Shown here: piece by piece, positions 30,167 through 38,575 of the stretch
How positions within the stretch are numbered: position 1 is the stretch's first letter
How the letters are laid out: the number at the start of each line of letters is the position of its first letter
DNA from: a virus
Length of the DNA: 51,091 bases
Direction: 5' to 3' (one strand)
Virus record (IMG/VR): IMGVR_UViG_3300021077_000022
Location: 1-51,091 of that record
The notes under the pieces: model-generated
What the model was told of the DNA's origin: nothing
What the model saw: the letters and a program-made list of their open reading frames with translations, nothing else
The model's database searches: none
Program-made: the position numbers and the translations under genes

Positions 30167-30832
30167 ATGCCTATTCTAACATTCGACGAAGAGACCCACG
30201 CTTACCGACTCGATGGTCGATGGATTCCCGGATGCACGCGCATCCTGTCCGACATGGGATACGTAAGGGGGGCGGAGTATTTCACCGAAGAGTCCCGAGT
30301 CCGAGGCCGGCAGATCCACAGGGCATGTCACCTTGTGGATCTGCATGCCCCGGAAGCGGAGACTCTCGAAGAGGTCCTAGACGTGATGGATCTCGGGACA
30401 ACCATTCAACCATACGTGGCTGGATGGCTGTGGTTCAAGAGATCGACAGGGTTTGTCCCGGTCGGCCACGAGACGCCGCTCTACTTGGCAGACATGAACG
30501 TGGCCGGCACGCCGGACGTGTGGGGCTACTTCAGGTCAAACGCGAGAAGAACCGTGGTTGATCTGAAAAGTTGGAAGAGTCAGGGACCTAAGCCGAAGCG
30601 GGCATCCGAGTTACAAGTTAATGGCGGATACAAGCCCATGCTTCGACAGGCCGGATTCGACGCTCAGGATGCGGTGGTTGTGAAACTTCCTGGCGACGGG
30701 AGTTTTCGCCAATACCCATGCACAAACCCGCTGGACGAGGCTATTTTTCGGTCATGCTGTTTTGTTTGGCATGACCGCGCTAACAACAAACTGATTGACG
30801 GTCTTGAGGGGCCGTCCGAAGTGGAGAACTAA
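30167..30832 (+). CDS. PD-(D/E)XK exonuclease (RecB/Cas4-like)
   Basis: 221 residues. Nuclease core: residues 45-50 RGRQIHRAC (helix with His), then GTPDVWGYF (the PD Asp, about residue 118) and VVDLKSWK (the D-x-K, about 132), with ELQVNGGYKPML as the following Q-type helix. This is the layout of RecB-like phage exonucleases that resect DNA ends for RecT. It starts five bases after the RecT-like stop and overlaps the next gene by one base. Confidence 0.8.
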   Translation: MPILTFDEETHAYRLDGRWIPGCTRILSDMGYVRGAEYFTEESRVRGRQIHRACHLVDLHAPEAETLEEVLDVMDLGTTIQPYVAGWLWFKRSTGFVPVGHETPLYLADMNVAGTPDVWGYFRSNARRTVVDLKSWKSQGPKPKRASELQVNGGYKPMLRQAGFDAQDAVVVKLPGDGSFRQYPCTNPLDEAIFRSCCFVWHDRANNKLIDGLEGPSEVEN

Positions 30833-31626
30833 TGCCAACGAATTCCACAGCCATCGTTCCATTCTCTGCCGCAACACTGAAGACGCAAGCTAAGCAGGTG
30901 AGCGTGCTTTTGGACGTGGATGTCCCCGCCCTGCAACTGGAGGTGGACAGTTATACAAATGGTCTTGCGACCATGCAGGTGCAGGCCAAAAATTTCAAGA
31001 TATCCGACGACCAGGCCTACGCCGACGCCATGCAGTTAATGCGAATAGCCCAAGAGCGGGAATCTGGACTTACAGAGGTGTGGAAGCGGTTCAAGGACGT
31101 AATCAACCCAGCGCGCAATACCATCCTTGAGTTGGAGCACTCCACGGTAGACCCATTCACGGCTATCAAAAAAACCCTACAGTGGAAGGGAGAGAAGTAT
31201 CTGAACGACAAGGCATACGCCAAAAAGCAGGCCGAGTCCGCATTTGCCAGAATCGCCGAAGAGGCCCGGCTGCGGCTTAACCAAGAAGCCGATGATCTGA
31301 TGGCGCGCGGCCGTGTGACTGAGGCACAAGCCAAAACGTACGAGTCCGCTATCACTGTAACCCCCACCCTCCCCAACGCCGTGCCGACCGTATCCGACGC
31401 CAAGGTAGGGACGAGATCCACCGGATCTGTCACGGACCTCATAGCCTTTGCGAAAGCCATCGTAGAGGGACAAGTAGACCTCATGCAGGAGGTCAAACCA
31501 GGAGATTCCAGGCCGATTCTGATTGTGGATCAAGTCGTCCTCAACGCGGTCGTATCCCGCCATCTGGACGGGTTGAACTGGCCCGGAATTACCGTCACTT
31601 TCAGCGCCAAGATATCATCCCGGTAG
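30832..31626 (+). CDS. Coiled-coil protein of the recombination cassette (264 aa)
   Basis: Overlaps the nuclease stop by one base (TAATG). Residues ~60-165 are a long helix-rich region (RESGLTEVWKRFKDVINPAR; EKYLNDKAYAKKQAESAFAR) that likely forms a coiled coil. The final ~70 residues are more globular (PILIVDQVVLNAVVSRHLDG). Its place suggests a recombination or nuclease-inhibitor accessory, but no family is identified. Confidence 0.6.
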   Translation: MPTNSTAIVPFSAATLKTQAKQVSVLLDVDVPALQLEVDSYTNGLATMQVQAKNFKISDDQAYADAMQLMRIAQERESGLTEVWKRFKDVINPARNTILELEHSTVDPFTAIKKTLQWKGEKYLNDKAYAKKQAESAFARIAEEARLRLNQEADDLMARGRVTEAQAKTYESAITVTPTLPNAVPTVSDAKVGTRSTGSVTDLIAFAKAIVEGQVDLMQEVKPGDSRPILIVDQVVLNAVVSRHLDGLNWPGITVTFSAKISSR

Positions 31627-31642
31627 CCACTCCTTTGAGTGG
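31625..31642 (+). repeat. Short perfect hairpin after the coiled-coil gene
   Basis: GCCACTC (from the stop codon region) pairs with GAGTGGC across a CTTT loop. No U-tract, so possibly an RNA processing or stability element rather than a terminator. Confidence 0.4.
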
Positions 31643-31661
31643 CATGAATAGGAGTAGCAAC

Positions 31662-31910
31662 GTGATAATTTACACCGAAGATCGCTTCCAGAATCCCAGT
31701 TCGAACGTGAAGCAGTTGGGCTATGACCGTGGCACCCAAACCGTCAGAGTTTCGTTCAAAAATAAAACTGGCTCGATCACGGCGGAATGGGACTATTGGC
31801 CAGTCCCGGAAGACCACTTCCTGAACGACATCATGGATGCCCCATCCGTAGGAGTGGCTGTCAACCAGTACCTCATCAAGAGCACATGCGAACGGATAAA
31901 AGTTCGGTAG
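31662..31910 (+). CDS. KTSC-domain protein (82 aa)
   Basis: Start placed at GTG 31662 since AGGAG lies seven bases upstream. The body reads like a KTSC domain: SSNVKQLGYDRGTQTVRVSF, then EWDYWPVPEDHFLNDIM and PSVGVAVNQYLI, matching the 'Y-x-V-P...f...l..A.S.G..fn..i' pattern. KTSC domains are short and often fused to or adjacent to nucleic-acid enzymes in phages; function unclear. Confidence 0.6.
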   Translation: MIIYTEDRFQNPSSNVKQLGYDRGTQTVRVSFKNKTGSITAEWDYWPVPEDHFLNDIMDAPSVGVAVNQYLIKSTCERIKVR

Positions 31911-31926
31911 TAAAAATAATAATTCC

Positions 31927-31990
31927 ATGATTTGCATACTTTATCGCGGGATTTGGGCGAGCGGGGCGAGTTTGGCGAGTTGGGTGAGTT
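31927..31990 (+). repeat. Minisatellite copy B
   Basis: Leader (31927-31951) identical to copy A except near the end, followed by about four 9-bp units (GGGCGAGCG, GGGCGAGTT and variants). Copy C begins 74 bases further on. The AT-rich stretch just before may be intergenic promoter-like sequence, but no clear hexamers were found. Confidence 0.65.
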
Positions 31991-32000
31991 GGTAGACCTT

Positions 32001-32058
32001 ATGATTTGCATACTTTATCGCGGGAGTTGGGCGAGCGGGGCGAGCCGGGCGAGCAGGG
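32001..32058 (+). repeat. Minisatellite copy C
   Basis: Same 25-nt leader (32001-32025), then about three to four 9-bp units, running almost to the ribosome site of the 32082 gene. A TATACT (32059-32064) directly follows the array but lacks a usable -35. Confidence 0.65.
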
Positions 32059-32074
32059 TATACTGAATGAGGAG

Positions 32075-32088
32075 GTCCAACGTGGGAC
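32075..32088 (+). promoter_or_regulatory. 14-bp near-palindromic element, copy 9 (over start codon)
   Basis: GTCCAACGTGGGAC overlapping the end of AGGAGG and the GTG start at 32082. Here a bound protein or RNA structure would directly block initiation. Confidence 0.6.
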
Positions 32089-32351
32089 AGGCAGACTTCG
32101 AACGGTTCATTAGCGATCTCACCCCGCTTCAAGGGAAGAAATTTAAGGGTCCAGATCAGGCCGCAATGCAGGCTCGGGAAAGAATCGAGCATCGTGATCG
32201 ACAAGCATTCGCCCCCGGAGGAGAATGGACACCGCCGACTGAAGCCGAGGTCAAGCAGCGTGAAAAAGACTGGCATGCGGTTAGGGCGATGGATCGCCGG
32301 AAAACAAGAGGCGGCCAGACGTACCACAAGGGTGACCTAATCTCCGAATAG
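32082..32351 (+). CDS. Hypothetical protein (89 aa)
   Basis: GTG 32082 with AGGAGG six bases upstream; an in-frame ATG at 32067 lies before the ribosome site and is less likely. Polar and basic, with a helical centre (EAEVKQREKDWHAVRAMDRR). No family recognised. Confidence 0.5.
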   Translation: MGQADFERFISDLTPLQGKKFKGPDQAAMQARERIEHRDRQAFAPGGEWTPPTEAEVKQREKDWHAVRAMDRRKTRGGQTYHKGDLISE

Positions 32352-32361
32352 GGCATCGTGG

Positions 32362-32586
32362 ATGAACCAGTCGAACCCAGGATGGGAGGTGTGGGTGGGA
32401 CCGGACGGCAATCACATAATCCCAATCGGGGACTGGATGGCTCATTCCCACTCGAAACATTGCTCATGCATCCCGTATGTAGACTCCTGCCTTGTTCCTC
32501 CAGCTATAGTGCATCACGCAGCAGACATGCGTGAGTACACGGAGCCGGACCATATCCCAGGACTTTACGAGGGGGTGTCTAATTAG
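32362..32586 (+). CDS. Small Cys/His-rich hypothetical protein (74 aa)
   Basis: ATG 32362 ten bases after the previous stop. Contains HSKHCSCIPYVDSC, then a HHAADMREYTEPD segment. The Cys/His pattern suggests a metal site, but no known family. The stop is directly followed by the connector gene. Confidence 0.5.
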   Translation: MNQSNPGWEVWVGPDGNHIIPIGDWMAHSHSKHCSCIPYVDSCLVPPAIVHHAADMREYTEPDHIPGLYEGVSN

Positions 32587-33252
32587 ATGCCAACCTTCAC
32601 TTTGGCGGAACTTTCGCAGTTCGTATACGATGGGCTCGACAACAACCAAGGTCTATACCCCCCATCTCAGGTCACCAGCGTATTGAATGAGGTACTGCGC
32701 AAGACGAACCTTCTTGTCGGATGGAATCAGAGCATCGTCCCTGTCCCTGGGTTCACCGTAGCCAACCAACTCCTGTATTCGGCCCCTCTAGGAATTCTAA
32801 TCCCCACTAAAGTCTACTTTGAGGAGCGCGAACTGGAGAAATACACGCTCCCTAAATTGGCGCAGAAATACCGGAACTGGGCAGTCGATCTGAGCACCTA
32901 CGAGGGTCAGGTCGCCAGGTGGTTTCCGATCGGACTTACAACGTTCGGTATTCATCCACTGGACGCTCACGGGGGATCGCTACTGGAAGTCCAGGGGGTC
33001 GCGCCGATAACGCCGCTCGTCAATGCAGGAGATACGGTCACACTGAACGATGAACTTTGCGAAATTCTCGTTAAGTACTGTCGCGGCCGCATCATGCTCA
33101 AAGAGCAAGGAGCCCCCTTTACTGCGGCCAGTGCGGCGTACCAGGAATTCATCCGCTCCATGAAGGGGATGGTTATGTGGGAGAACCTGACCTTCCCCCG
33201 ATATTTCCTTGACGTAGCGGAATCAGTGGGAGAAGGGAAGGGGGAATCCTGA
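32587..33252 (+). CDS. Putative head-tail connector/adaptor protein (221 aa)
   Basis: Starts right after the previous stop; GAGGGGG upstream. A helical N-terminus (TLAELSQFVYDGLDNNQG), a beta domain, and a C-terminal helical pair (ELCEILVKYCRGRIMLKEQG) are like adaptor proteins that sit under portals of short-tailed phages. The next gene has a similar build, and both precede the nozzle-like protein region. Assigned by architecture and position only. Confidence 0.5.
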   Translation: MPTFTLAELSQFVYDGLDNNQGLYPPSQVTSVLNEVLRKTNLLVGWNQSIVPVPGFTVANQLLYSAPLGILIPTKVYFEERELEKYTLPKLAQKYRNWAVDLSTYEGQVARWFPIGLTTFGIHPLDAHGGSLLEVQGVAPITPLVNAGDTVTLNDELCEILVKYCRGRIMLKEQGAPFTAASAAYQEFIRSMKGMVMWENLTFPRYFLDVAESVGEGKGES

Positions 33253-33992
33253 TGGCCACACTGAGCGACGTGTACTCCCGGTACTGCTACGACGTGAGTG
33301 AGGACGGCGGGCTCATCCTCGGATGTCTTACAGTGCAGCAATTCCTTGATCTCGCCAATCTCACCTTGCTCGATTTCCTGAAGCAGACCGGGTGCCTGAA
33401 AAGGGTATTTACGCAAACGATTTTTGCTGGAGTCCCTACGTACACCATCCCAGACGACATCATGAATATCGAGTCGGTATTCCTCGCCGGAAGATGGATC
33501 CCGAAGGCTACCGTGTCCCAACTTAACGAGACTCATCGAGGATGGCGCAGGGAGAACGCGATTCCACAGTACTACTACACCGACAACCTCCCCCCGAAGA
33601 CGATTGGCCTTGCGCCGGCCCCAAACTACAATTCCGTGTACATCCCCGGATCTAGCGAGCCAGACCCTCCGCACGGGCAATACGACTCGTTTAGCATGAC
33701 GGATTCCAGCGGAGCGACGTGGACCCCAGACCAGCACCGAGGATTGTCGATTGTGGGAACCAGGAAGGCCACTACACAAATGGCAACGGTCAATGACCCC
33801 ATCCCCCTTCTTCCCGACGATCTGGCCCTTCTGGGGATTCTTTGGGGAATCCATGAGCGGGTATTTTCCGGGGATAACGAACTCAAGAACGCTCAAGCGG
33901 CGGCCTTCTCGCACGCGCAGTACCAGGAAACGGTGAACGCAATGTCCGCAATCACGGGAGAGCCGGTGGCGCAGGACCAGAAACAGCCATAG
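33252..33992 (+). CDS. Putative connector/adaptor protein 2 (246 aa)
   Basis: TGATG overlap with the previous gene. N-terminal helix (LTVQQFLDLANLTLLDFLKQ), central beta region (FTQTIFAGVPTYTIPDDIMN), and a C-terminal helical end (LALLGILWGIHERVFSGDNE). It resembles the neighbour in plan, suggesting two related connector layers or a connector and tail adaptor. No family proven. Confidence 0.5.
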   Translation: MATLSDVYSRYCYDVSEDGGLILGCLTVQQFLDLANLTLLDFLKQTGCLKRVFTQTIFAGVPTYTIPDDIMNIESVFLAGRWIPKATVSQLNETHRGWRRENAIPQYYYTDNLPPKTIGLAPAPNYNSVYIPGSSEPDPPHGQYDSFSMTDSSGATWTPDQHRGLSIVGTRKATTQMATVNDPIPLLPDDLALLGILWGIHERVFSGDNELKNAQAAAFSHAQYQETVNAMSAITGEPVAQDQKQP

Positions 33993-33999
33993 TCGCGTA

Positions 34000-34028
34000 T
34001 TGGCTAGATGAGGATTTGGACCTATAAT
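34000..34028 (+). promoter_or_regulatory. Strong promoter for the fibre gene
   Basis: TTGGCT (34000-34005), 17 bp, TATAAT (34023-34028, perfect). Predicted start near 34035; the leader carries the 18-nt element (34041-34058) and AAGGAG before ATG 34068. Confidence 0.75.
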
Positions 34029-34040
34029 TCGTGTAGGCGC

Positions 34041-34058
34041 CTCTCTCTGCCGTGAGAA
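34041..34058 (+). repeat. 18-nt element upstream of fibre gene
   Basis: CTCTCTCTGCCGTGAGAA, identical to the portal-side copy (13872-13889). Here it directly precedes the GGAGCG ribosome site and lies in the transcribed leader. Confidence 0.6.
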
Positions 34059-34067
34059 GGAGCGTCA

Positions 34068-37000
34068 ATGCGGAAACTCGTCATTCTCTCGATCATTGCG
34101 GTGTCCAACGTGGGACTGCTCGCGCAGTCTATCCAGCGATCCGTCACGGAGACGGTCGTCTATGGGGTTAGCAGTTCTTGGGCTGGTGAGTGTGCCGCTG
34201 GAGTCGTCAGCAACCTAAGCGCTATCAGCCGAAGCAATTACTATCACTCCTTCGGCGTTACGTCCGGTTCGGGATCTTGGTCGGTTTCGCTGAATTATTC
34301 CGATGTGTCCTGCACGGCCGGGCCGTGGACCAGTTTTGGAACTGGATCATCGATTAATCAGGCCAGCAGCCCACCCATCGCCTTCGGGTATGGGAATCAC
34401 AAGTACATTCAGATTGCAATTACCGGGAACGCAATCGGTACGTACACGGCAATCCAGACACCATATATCGCATCGGGCGGCAGTGGTGGGTCTGTTACAT
34501 TTCCAATCACGATTGCTCAAGGCGGAACGAACGGGACAACTTCATCGGGAGCGCTAGCTAATCTGCTGAGCGGAAATTCGCAGGGGACCTATACGAACAA
34601 GGTCCAAATGGCCGGCACGAACTCTGGGGTTTCTGGGGCGCTGTTTTGCGATGATGCAAGCGGCAACGCCACAACCTCCGGGTGTTTGCCGATCAAGATC
34701 GCTCAAGGCGGGACCAACGCCACAACGTCATCGACGGCTCTCGCGAATCTCCTGAGTGGTAACGTTCAGGGAACGTATACCAATAAAGTTCAAATGGCTG
34801 GAACGAATTCCGGGGTCGCGGGGACGCTACTCTGCGATGATGCGAGTGGGAACACGACGACCTCGGGGTGTTCGACCAGCAGTATGAGTTGGCCGGTAGC
34901 GTCTGGCATCGCAGTGTACTCCGGGTCAAGTTCATGGGGGACCTCACTCGCGGTACCATTGCTCCCGGCGTATGGCGGCACTGGGACGAATAACACGGTT
35001 GGTTCGGCGGGACATGTACTCAGGTCGAATGGGTCCGCGTATGTGGATGCGGCACTTCAAGCGGCGGACATTCCTGCATTGAACTACCAGACTCCGATTA
35101 CGACCGGAACTACGTCTCAGTATCTGCGAGGTGATCTATCTCTGGCTCCGTTCCCAACCAATTTAAGTTCGTTCACCAACGGTCCGGGGTTCATATCGGG
35201 GAACCAGTCAATCACTTGGAGTGCGAGCGGAGACATATCCGGTTCCGCTAATGGCACCGTGACGCTCAGTCCATCCCTGACAGTGGCTGGCTTGAAGTCG
35301 GTCCCATTCTGCACTGGGTTCTCTCCCACCGCTGGGCAGGCTTTGGCGTACAGTACGAGCCTTAGCCCGAACCCGTGTTGGACCGCATCGACAGTTTCCG
35401 GTACGGGGGCTAATGCCCTCGGCAACTACTGGGTCTCTAGCGTGACGAATGCTCCGACGAATGCTGTGGTAGTTGGAACCTCGATGTCCACGGGCATCAT
35501 GAAGGTCACGGTTTCCGGTGGCGTGGCAACCCCCTCCACTGCCGTAGCGGGAGACTTCCCGACTCTGAATCAGAGTACAACCGGGAATGCGGCAACCGCG
35601 ACAACCACGGGTCAATTGAATAGTGTGGCGCTCTCTACGCTCGCCACGGGTCCTCTGTGCAATACGAATGCCACCGGAATCCCTTACGCTTGCCTGACTT
35701 CAGATATCAGCACGATGTTCGGATCGACTACGGCACACTACGTTTATGCTTCTCCTAGCGGGGGAGCCGGACTCCCCTCGTTCCGGCTCTTGGTGGCGTC
35801 CGACATTCCGTCACTAGCGTATCTTTCCTCGACTATTCCAGGAAGTTCCGGGCAGTACATCTACAATAATTCCGGGGTTCTCGGCGCGAAAACGATTGCA
35901 GCCGCCGACTTGCCGGCGGCGCTGTCCAGTTCCACGAGCGTAAATGGAACCTCCATCCCGGCATCGCAGACCTTGATCTATTCGGGGGGATCGATCGGCA
36001 CCCCAAGCAGCGGCATCGCAACGAACCTAACGGGGCTTCCCTTGACCACTGGAGTCACCGGGTTGCTCCCATTGGCAAACTTCGCGCAAGGGACCTCCAG
36101 CACGGTATTGATGGGCCAAGGAACCGGAAATGCGTCTTCCTACATATCGGTTTCCAACTGCGGAGATTCGACACACGCCGTGTCGTTTAGCAGTGGGACG
36201 TGGGGATGCCAAGCGATTTCCGCCACGGCCACCGCAGGCGGGTCGAACGGAAATTTGCAGTACAACAACAGCACGGCTATAGGCGGTATCAGTGGGTGGA
36301 ACACGAACGGAACCACCACGATTACAGCGAGCGCCACTTCAGTCCTGGACATGCACGCCGCCACCAACACAGCAGACTTCCTCTTGCCGGGTGCATTTGG
36401 AACTGGAATTTTACGGGTTACTACCAGCACGGGAGCGGTTGGTAGTTCGGAAATCAGCGGAGACTGCACAACGAGTGGATCGAATGCGATCACATGCACC
36501 AAGACTAGCGGAACCGCTTTTACCTCGGCGGCGACCACGGCCATTGGGACAAGCGGGGCAACGATCCCCTTACTGAGTACGGCAAACACTTGGACGTTAG
36601 CGCAAACCTTCTCCGCTGCAATCACATCGCCAAGCTTGGGGACTGGAACGAGTCCGCCATCGGTAGCATGGTTTACTGGAACGGCTGGACTTACCGGAAT
36701 CACATTCGGGACCTGTTCTGGGACGATCCCGTCTGGGTCAGCGTGGCTTTGCGCCAACTCAACCGGAAACGTACTTCAGATGTCTCTTGGGAGTGCTGGT
36801 CTGCTGACGATCCCGCAGATCGCCGACAGTCCAACGGCCAAGGGATTGGCATATTACGATGCGTCTGTAACCACCACGCTGGACTCCTCGGCGGATTTTA
36901 CGATCACTTCTCATACGGTGGCCGGCGGGGCCAGTGCGATTTTCGATATGTCCTCAGCGACAGGAACCGCAGCATTTAAGGTGCCTTCGAATACTTCAAA

Positions 37001-38567
37001 TACCGCATCTTCCGTGGCAACGGTAGATTACGACACCTCCAATTCGAACTATCACGGCTACAATGGAGCCGATTCGATCATCGCCCTGTTCCCAACCGCA
37101 AGCGTTCCTAGCACGGGGCATATGGTTTCGGTGACGGTTTCAAGCGGGAAGGTCACCTTATCGGATGGGGGTTCTATTGGAACCGCAGCCGCAGCCGCCA
37201 CAGCTTCCGCATGTAGTGGGAATAACTGGTCCCAGGGGTGGACTAGCGGATCAAACAATTGCGCTCAGGTAGGCGTCAGTAATCTGAGCGGTTTTGGAAC
37301 GGGAGTAGCCACTTTCCTGGCCACTCCCAGCGGGGCCAATTTGGCGTCTGCCCTTACCTCCGCCGTTCCAATCTCGGTCGGTGGAACTAACGCCACGAGC
37401 GCGGCGGCGGGAACAGTCCCCAATGCCACCAGCACCACAGCCTCTTCGTGGACGCTGACGCCAACGCTGGGTGTTGCATCAACGAGCACCGGAACTTGGT
37501 CTTTCGCTAATGCTGGGAACGCTTTCACTTTTACAATCGGATCATCGGCCAGTACTACGGCCAGCAATACAATTCTGGGGCCTACAGCAGTCATCGCAAG
37601 CGGACACTTTATTGGATGCACCACGTCCACCACGACTTGCACCTTAACCGATGAAGGGGCGGTCGGGTCACTTGCAAATCTTTCTGCGTTGCCGTTTGAT
37701 ACTGGGGCGGGCCACCTCACTACGCCAACGGCGGACCTCAGTGTAACATGGCCAAACACGGCATCTAATGGTCTCATCTTGGCTGGGGGAGCCCCGGCCA
37801 GTTCCGCTGGGAATGGGACGGCGGCGATGCCCTTGCTTACTGTCAATGGGGTTACTGGAGGGGCTACCTCATCGACTGGTACCAATACAGGCGGTACAGG
37901 AAGTTCTCCTGCTATCTCGGCTGGAATAGGAGGTGCGGCTACTGGTTCAGGAACCACCTCCACCGTCGGCGGATCGGGAGGTTCTGTTACCTTAACTGCT
38001 GGTGCTGGGGGAGCTGGGGGAGCCGGAAACGATTCTGGTGGTGCTGGTGGCAACGTTGTACTAACACCCGGAGCAGGAGGTGCAAAGTCAGGTAGTGGAA
38101 CGGCAGGAGCCACTGGAAACGTCCGAATCACCACCTTTGCTACTGCCGGTTTTGTTGCCAATGACGCTTCGGGGAACTTGAGCACCAGCACGTCCCCCAC
38201 AATCCGGCAGTGTACGGAGATATGGGGAGGTTCAGGAACCTCTTTCGCATTGACCGCTGGAGATGATGCAGTGGCTAATATGGGATGCTACAACGGAACA
38301 GGGAAGACTTGGACCCTGACGGCCGTTACCTGCGCCTCCGACAGCGCATCCAATACCACCACGGTGAATCCCACATTCGGAGCTTCCGGAACGGGGACAA
38401 CTATTCTTAGCGGTGCCCTCACTTGTGGCAACAGCAATGCGATGAGTTCGAGCGGGAGTATATCGAATGCGACAATCGCATCGGGGAACGGCATAATCCC
38501 GGCAATGGCAGGGACTCTCACCGGGACTCACATTGTGCTGAATTTCGTATACACAATGGCAAATTAG
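34068..38567 (+). CDS. Giant fibre-like protein with signal peptide (1499 aa)
   Basis: Begins with a Sec signal peptide (MRKLVILSIIAV...LLAQS). The rest is Gly/Thr/Ser/Asn-rich and beta-repetitive. Residues ~145-270 hold two copies of a 62-residue unit (IAQGGTN...TSSGALANLLSG), a common phage tail-fibre repeat, followed by variants such as GGTNATSAAAGTVPNATS. A Gly-rich stretch (about 1265-1350) is collagen-like in appearance. The C-terminus is beta-rich. The protein would form a long trimeric fibre. The signal peptide is unexpected for a virion protein. A palindrome copy overlaps the signal peptide codons. Confidence 0.75.
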   Translation: MRKLVILSIIAVSNVGLLAQSIQRSVTETVVYGVSSSWAGECAAGVVSNLSAISRSNYYHSFGVTSGSGSWSVSLNYSDVSCTAGPWTSFGTGSSINQASSPPIAFGYGNHKYIQIAITGNAIGTYTAIQTPYIASGGSGGSVTFPITIAQGGTNGTTSSGALANLLSGNSQGTYTNKVQMAGTNSGVSGALFCDDASGNATTSGCLPIKIAQGGTNATTSSTALANLLSGNVQGTYTNKVQMAGTNSGVAGTLLCDDASGNTTTSGCSTSSMSWPVASGIAVYSGSSSWGTSLAVPLLPAYGGTGTNNTVGSAGHVLRSNGSAYVDAALQAADIPALNYQTPITTGTTSQYLRGDLSLAPFPTNLSSFTNGPGFISGNQSITWSASGDISGSANGTVTLSPSLTVAGLKSVPFCTGFSPTAGQALAYSTSLSPNPCWTASTVSGTGANALGNYWVSSVTNAPTNAVVVGTSMSTGIMKVTVSGGVATPSTAVAGDFPTLNQSTTGNAATATTTGQLNSVALSTLATGPLCNTNATGIPYACLTSDISTMFGSTTAHYVYASPSGGAGLPSFRLLVASDIPSLAYLSSTIPGSSGQYIYNNSGVLGAKTIAAADLPAALSSSTSVNGTSIPASQTLIYSGGSIGTPSSGIATNLTGLPLTTGVTGLLPLANFAQGTSSTVLMGQGTGNASSYISVSNCGDSTHAVSFSSGTWGCQAISATATAGGSNGNLQYNNSTAIGGISGWNTNGTTTITASATSVLDMHAATNTADFLLPGAFGTGILRVTTSTGAVGSSEISGDCTTSGSNAITCTKTSGTAFTSAATTAIGTSGATIPLLSTANTWTLAQTFSAAITSPSLGTGTSPPSVAWFTGTAGLTGITFGTCSGTIPSGSAWLCANSTGNVLQMSLGSAGLLTIPQIADSPTAKGLAYYDASVTTTLDSSADFTITSHTVAGGASAIFDMSSATGTAAFKVPSNTSNTASSVATVDYDTSNSNYHGYNGADSIIALFPTASVPSTGHMVSVTVSSGKVTLSDGGSIGTAAAAATASACSGNNWSQGWTSGSNNCAQVGVSNLSGFGTGVATFLATPSGANLASALTSAVPISVGGTNATSAAAGTVPNATSTTASSWTLTPTLGVASTSTGTWSFANAGNAFTFTIGSSASTTASNTILGPTAVIASGHFIGCTTSTTTCTLTDEGAVGSLANLSALPFDTGAGHLTTPTADLSVTWPNTASNGLILAGGAPASSAGNGTAAMPLLTVNGVTGGATSSTGTNTGGTGSSPAISAGIGGAATGSGTTSTVGGSGGSVTLTAGAGGAGGAGNDSGGAGGNVVLTPGAGGAKSGSGTAGATGNVRITTFATAGFVANDASGNLSTSTSPTIRQCTEIWGGSGTSFALTAGDDAVANMGCYNGTGKTWTLTAVTCASDSASNTTTVNPTFGASGTGTTILSGALTCGNSNAMSSSGSISNATIASGNGIIPAMAGTLTGTHIVLNFVYTMAN
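34103..34116 (+). promoter_or_regulatory. 14-bp near-palindromic element, copy 10 (intragenic)
   Basis: GTCCAACGTGGGAC inside codons for the signal peptide, about 68 bases after the predicted transcript start of a strong promoter: a possible roadblock operator. Confidence 0.55.
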
Positions 38568-38575
38568 GGGTCTGA

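Noticed and set aside
26908-32058. CRISPR array
   Set aside because: The repeats are contiguous 9-bp units without unique spacers and without cas genes.
37265-38200. 311-codon minus-strand ORF rich in Pro, Val and Ala opposite the fibre gene
   Set aside because: Composition is what the antisense of a Gly/Thr/Ser-rich gene gives; no start signal or domain. The same applies to the 408-codon minus ORF opposite terL (11242-12468).
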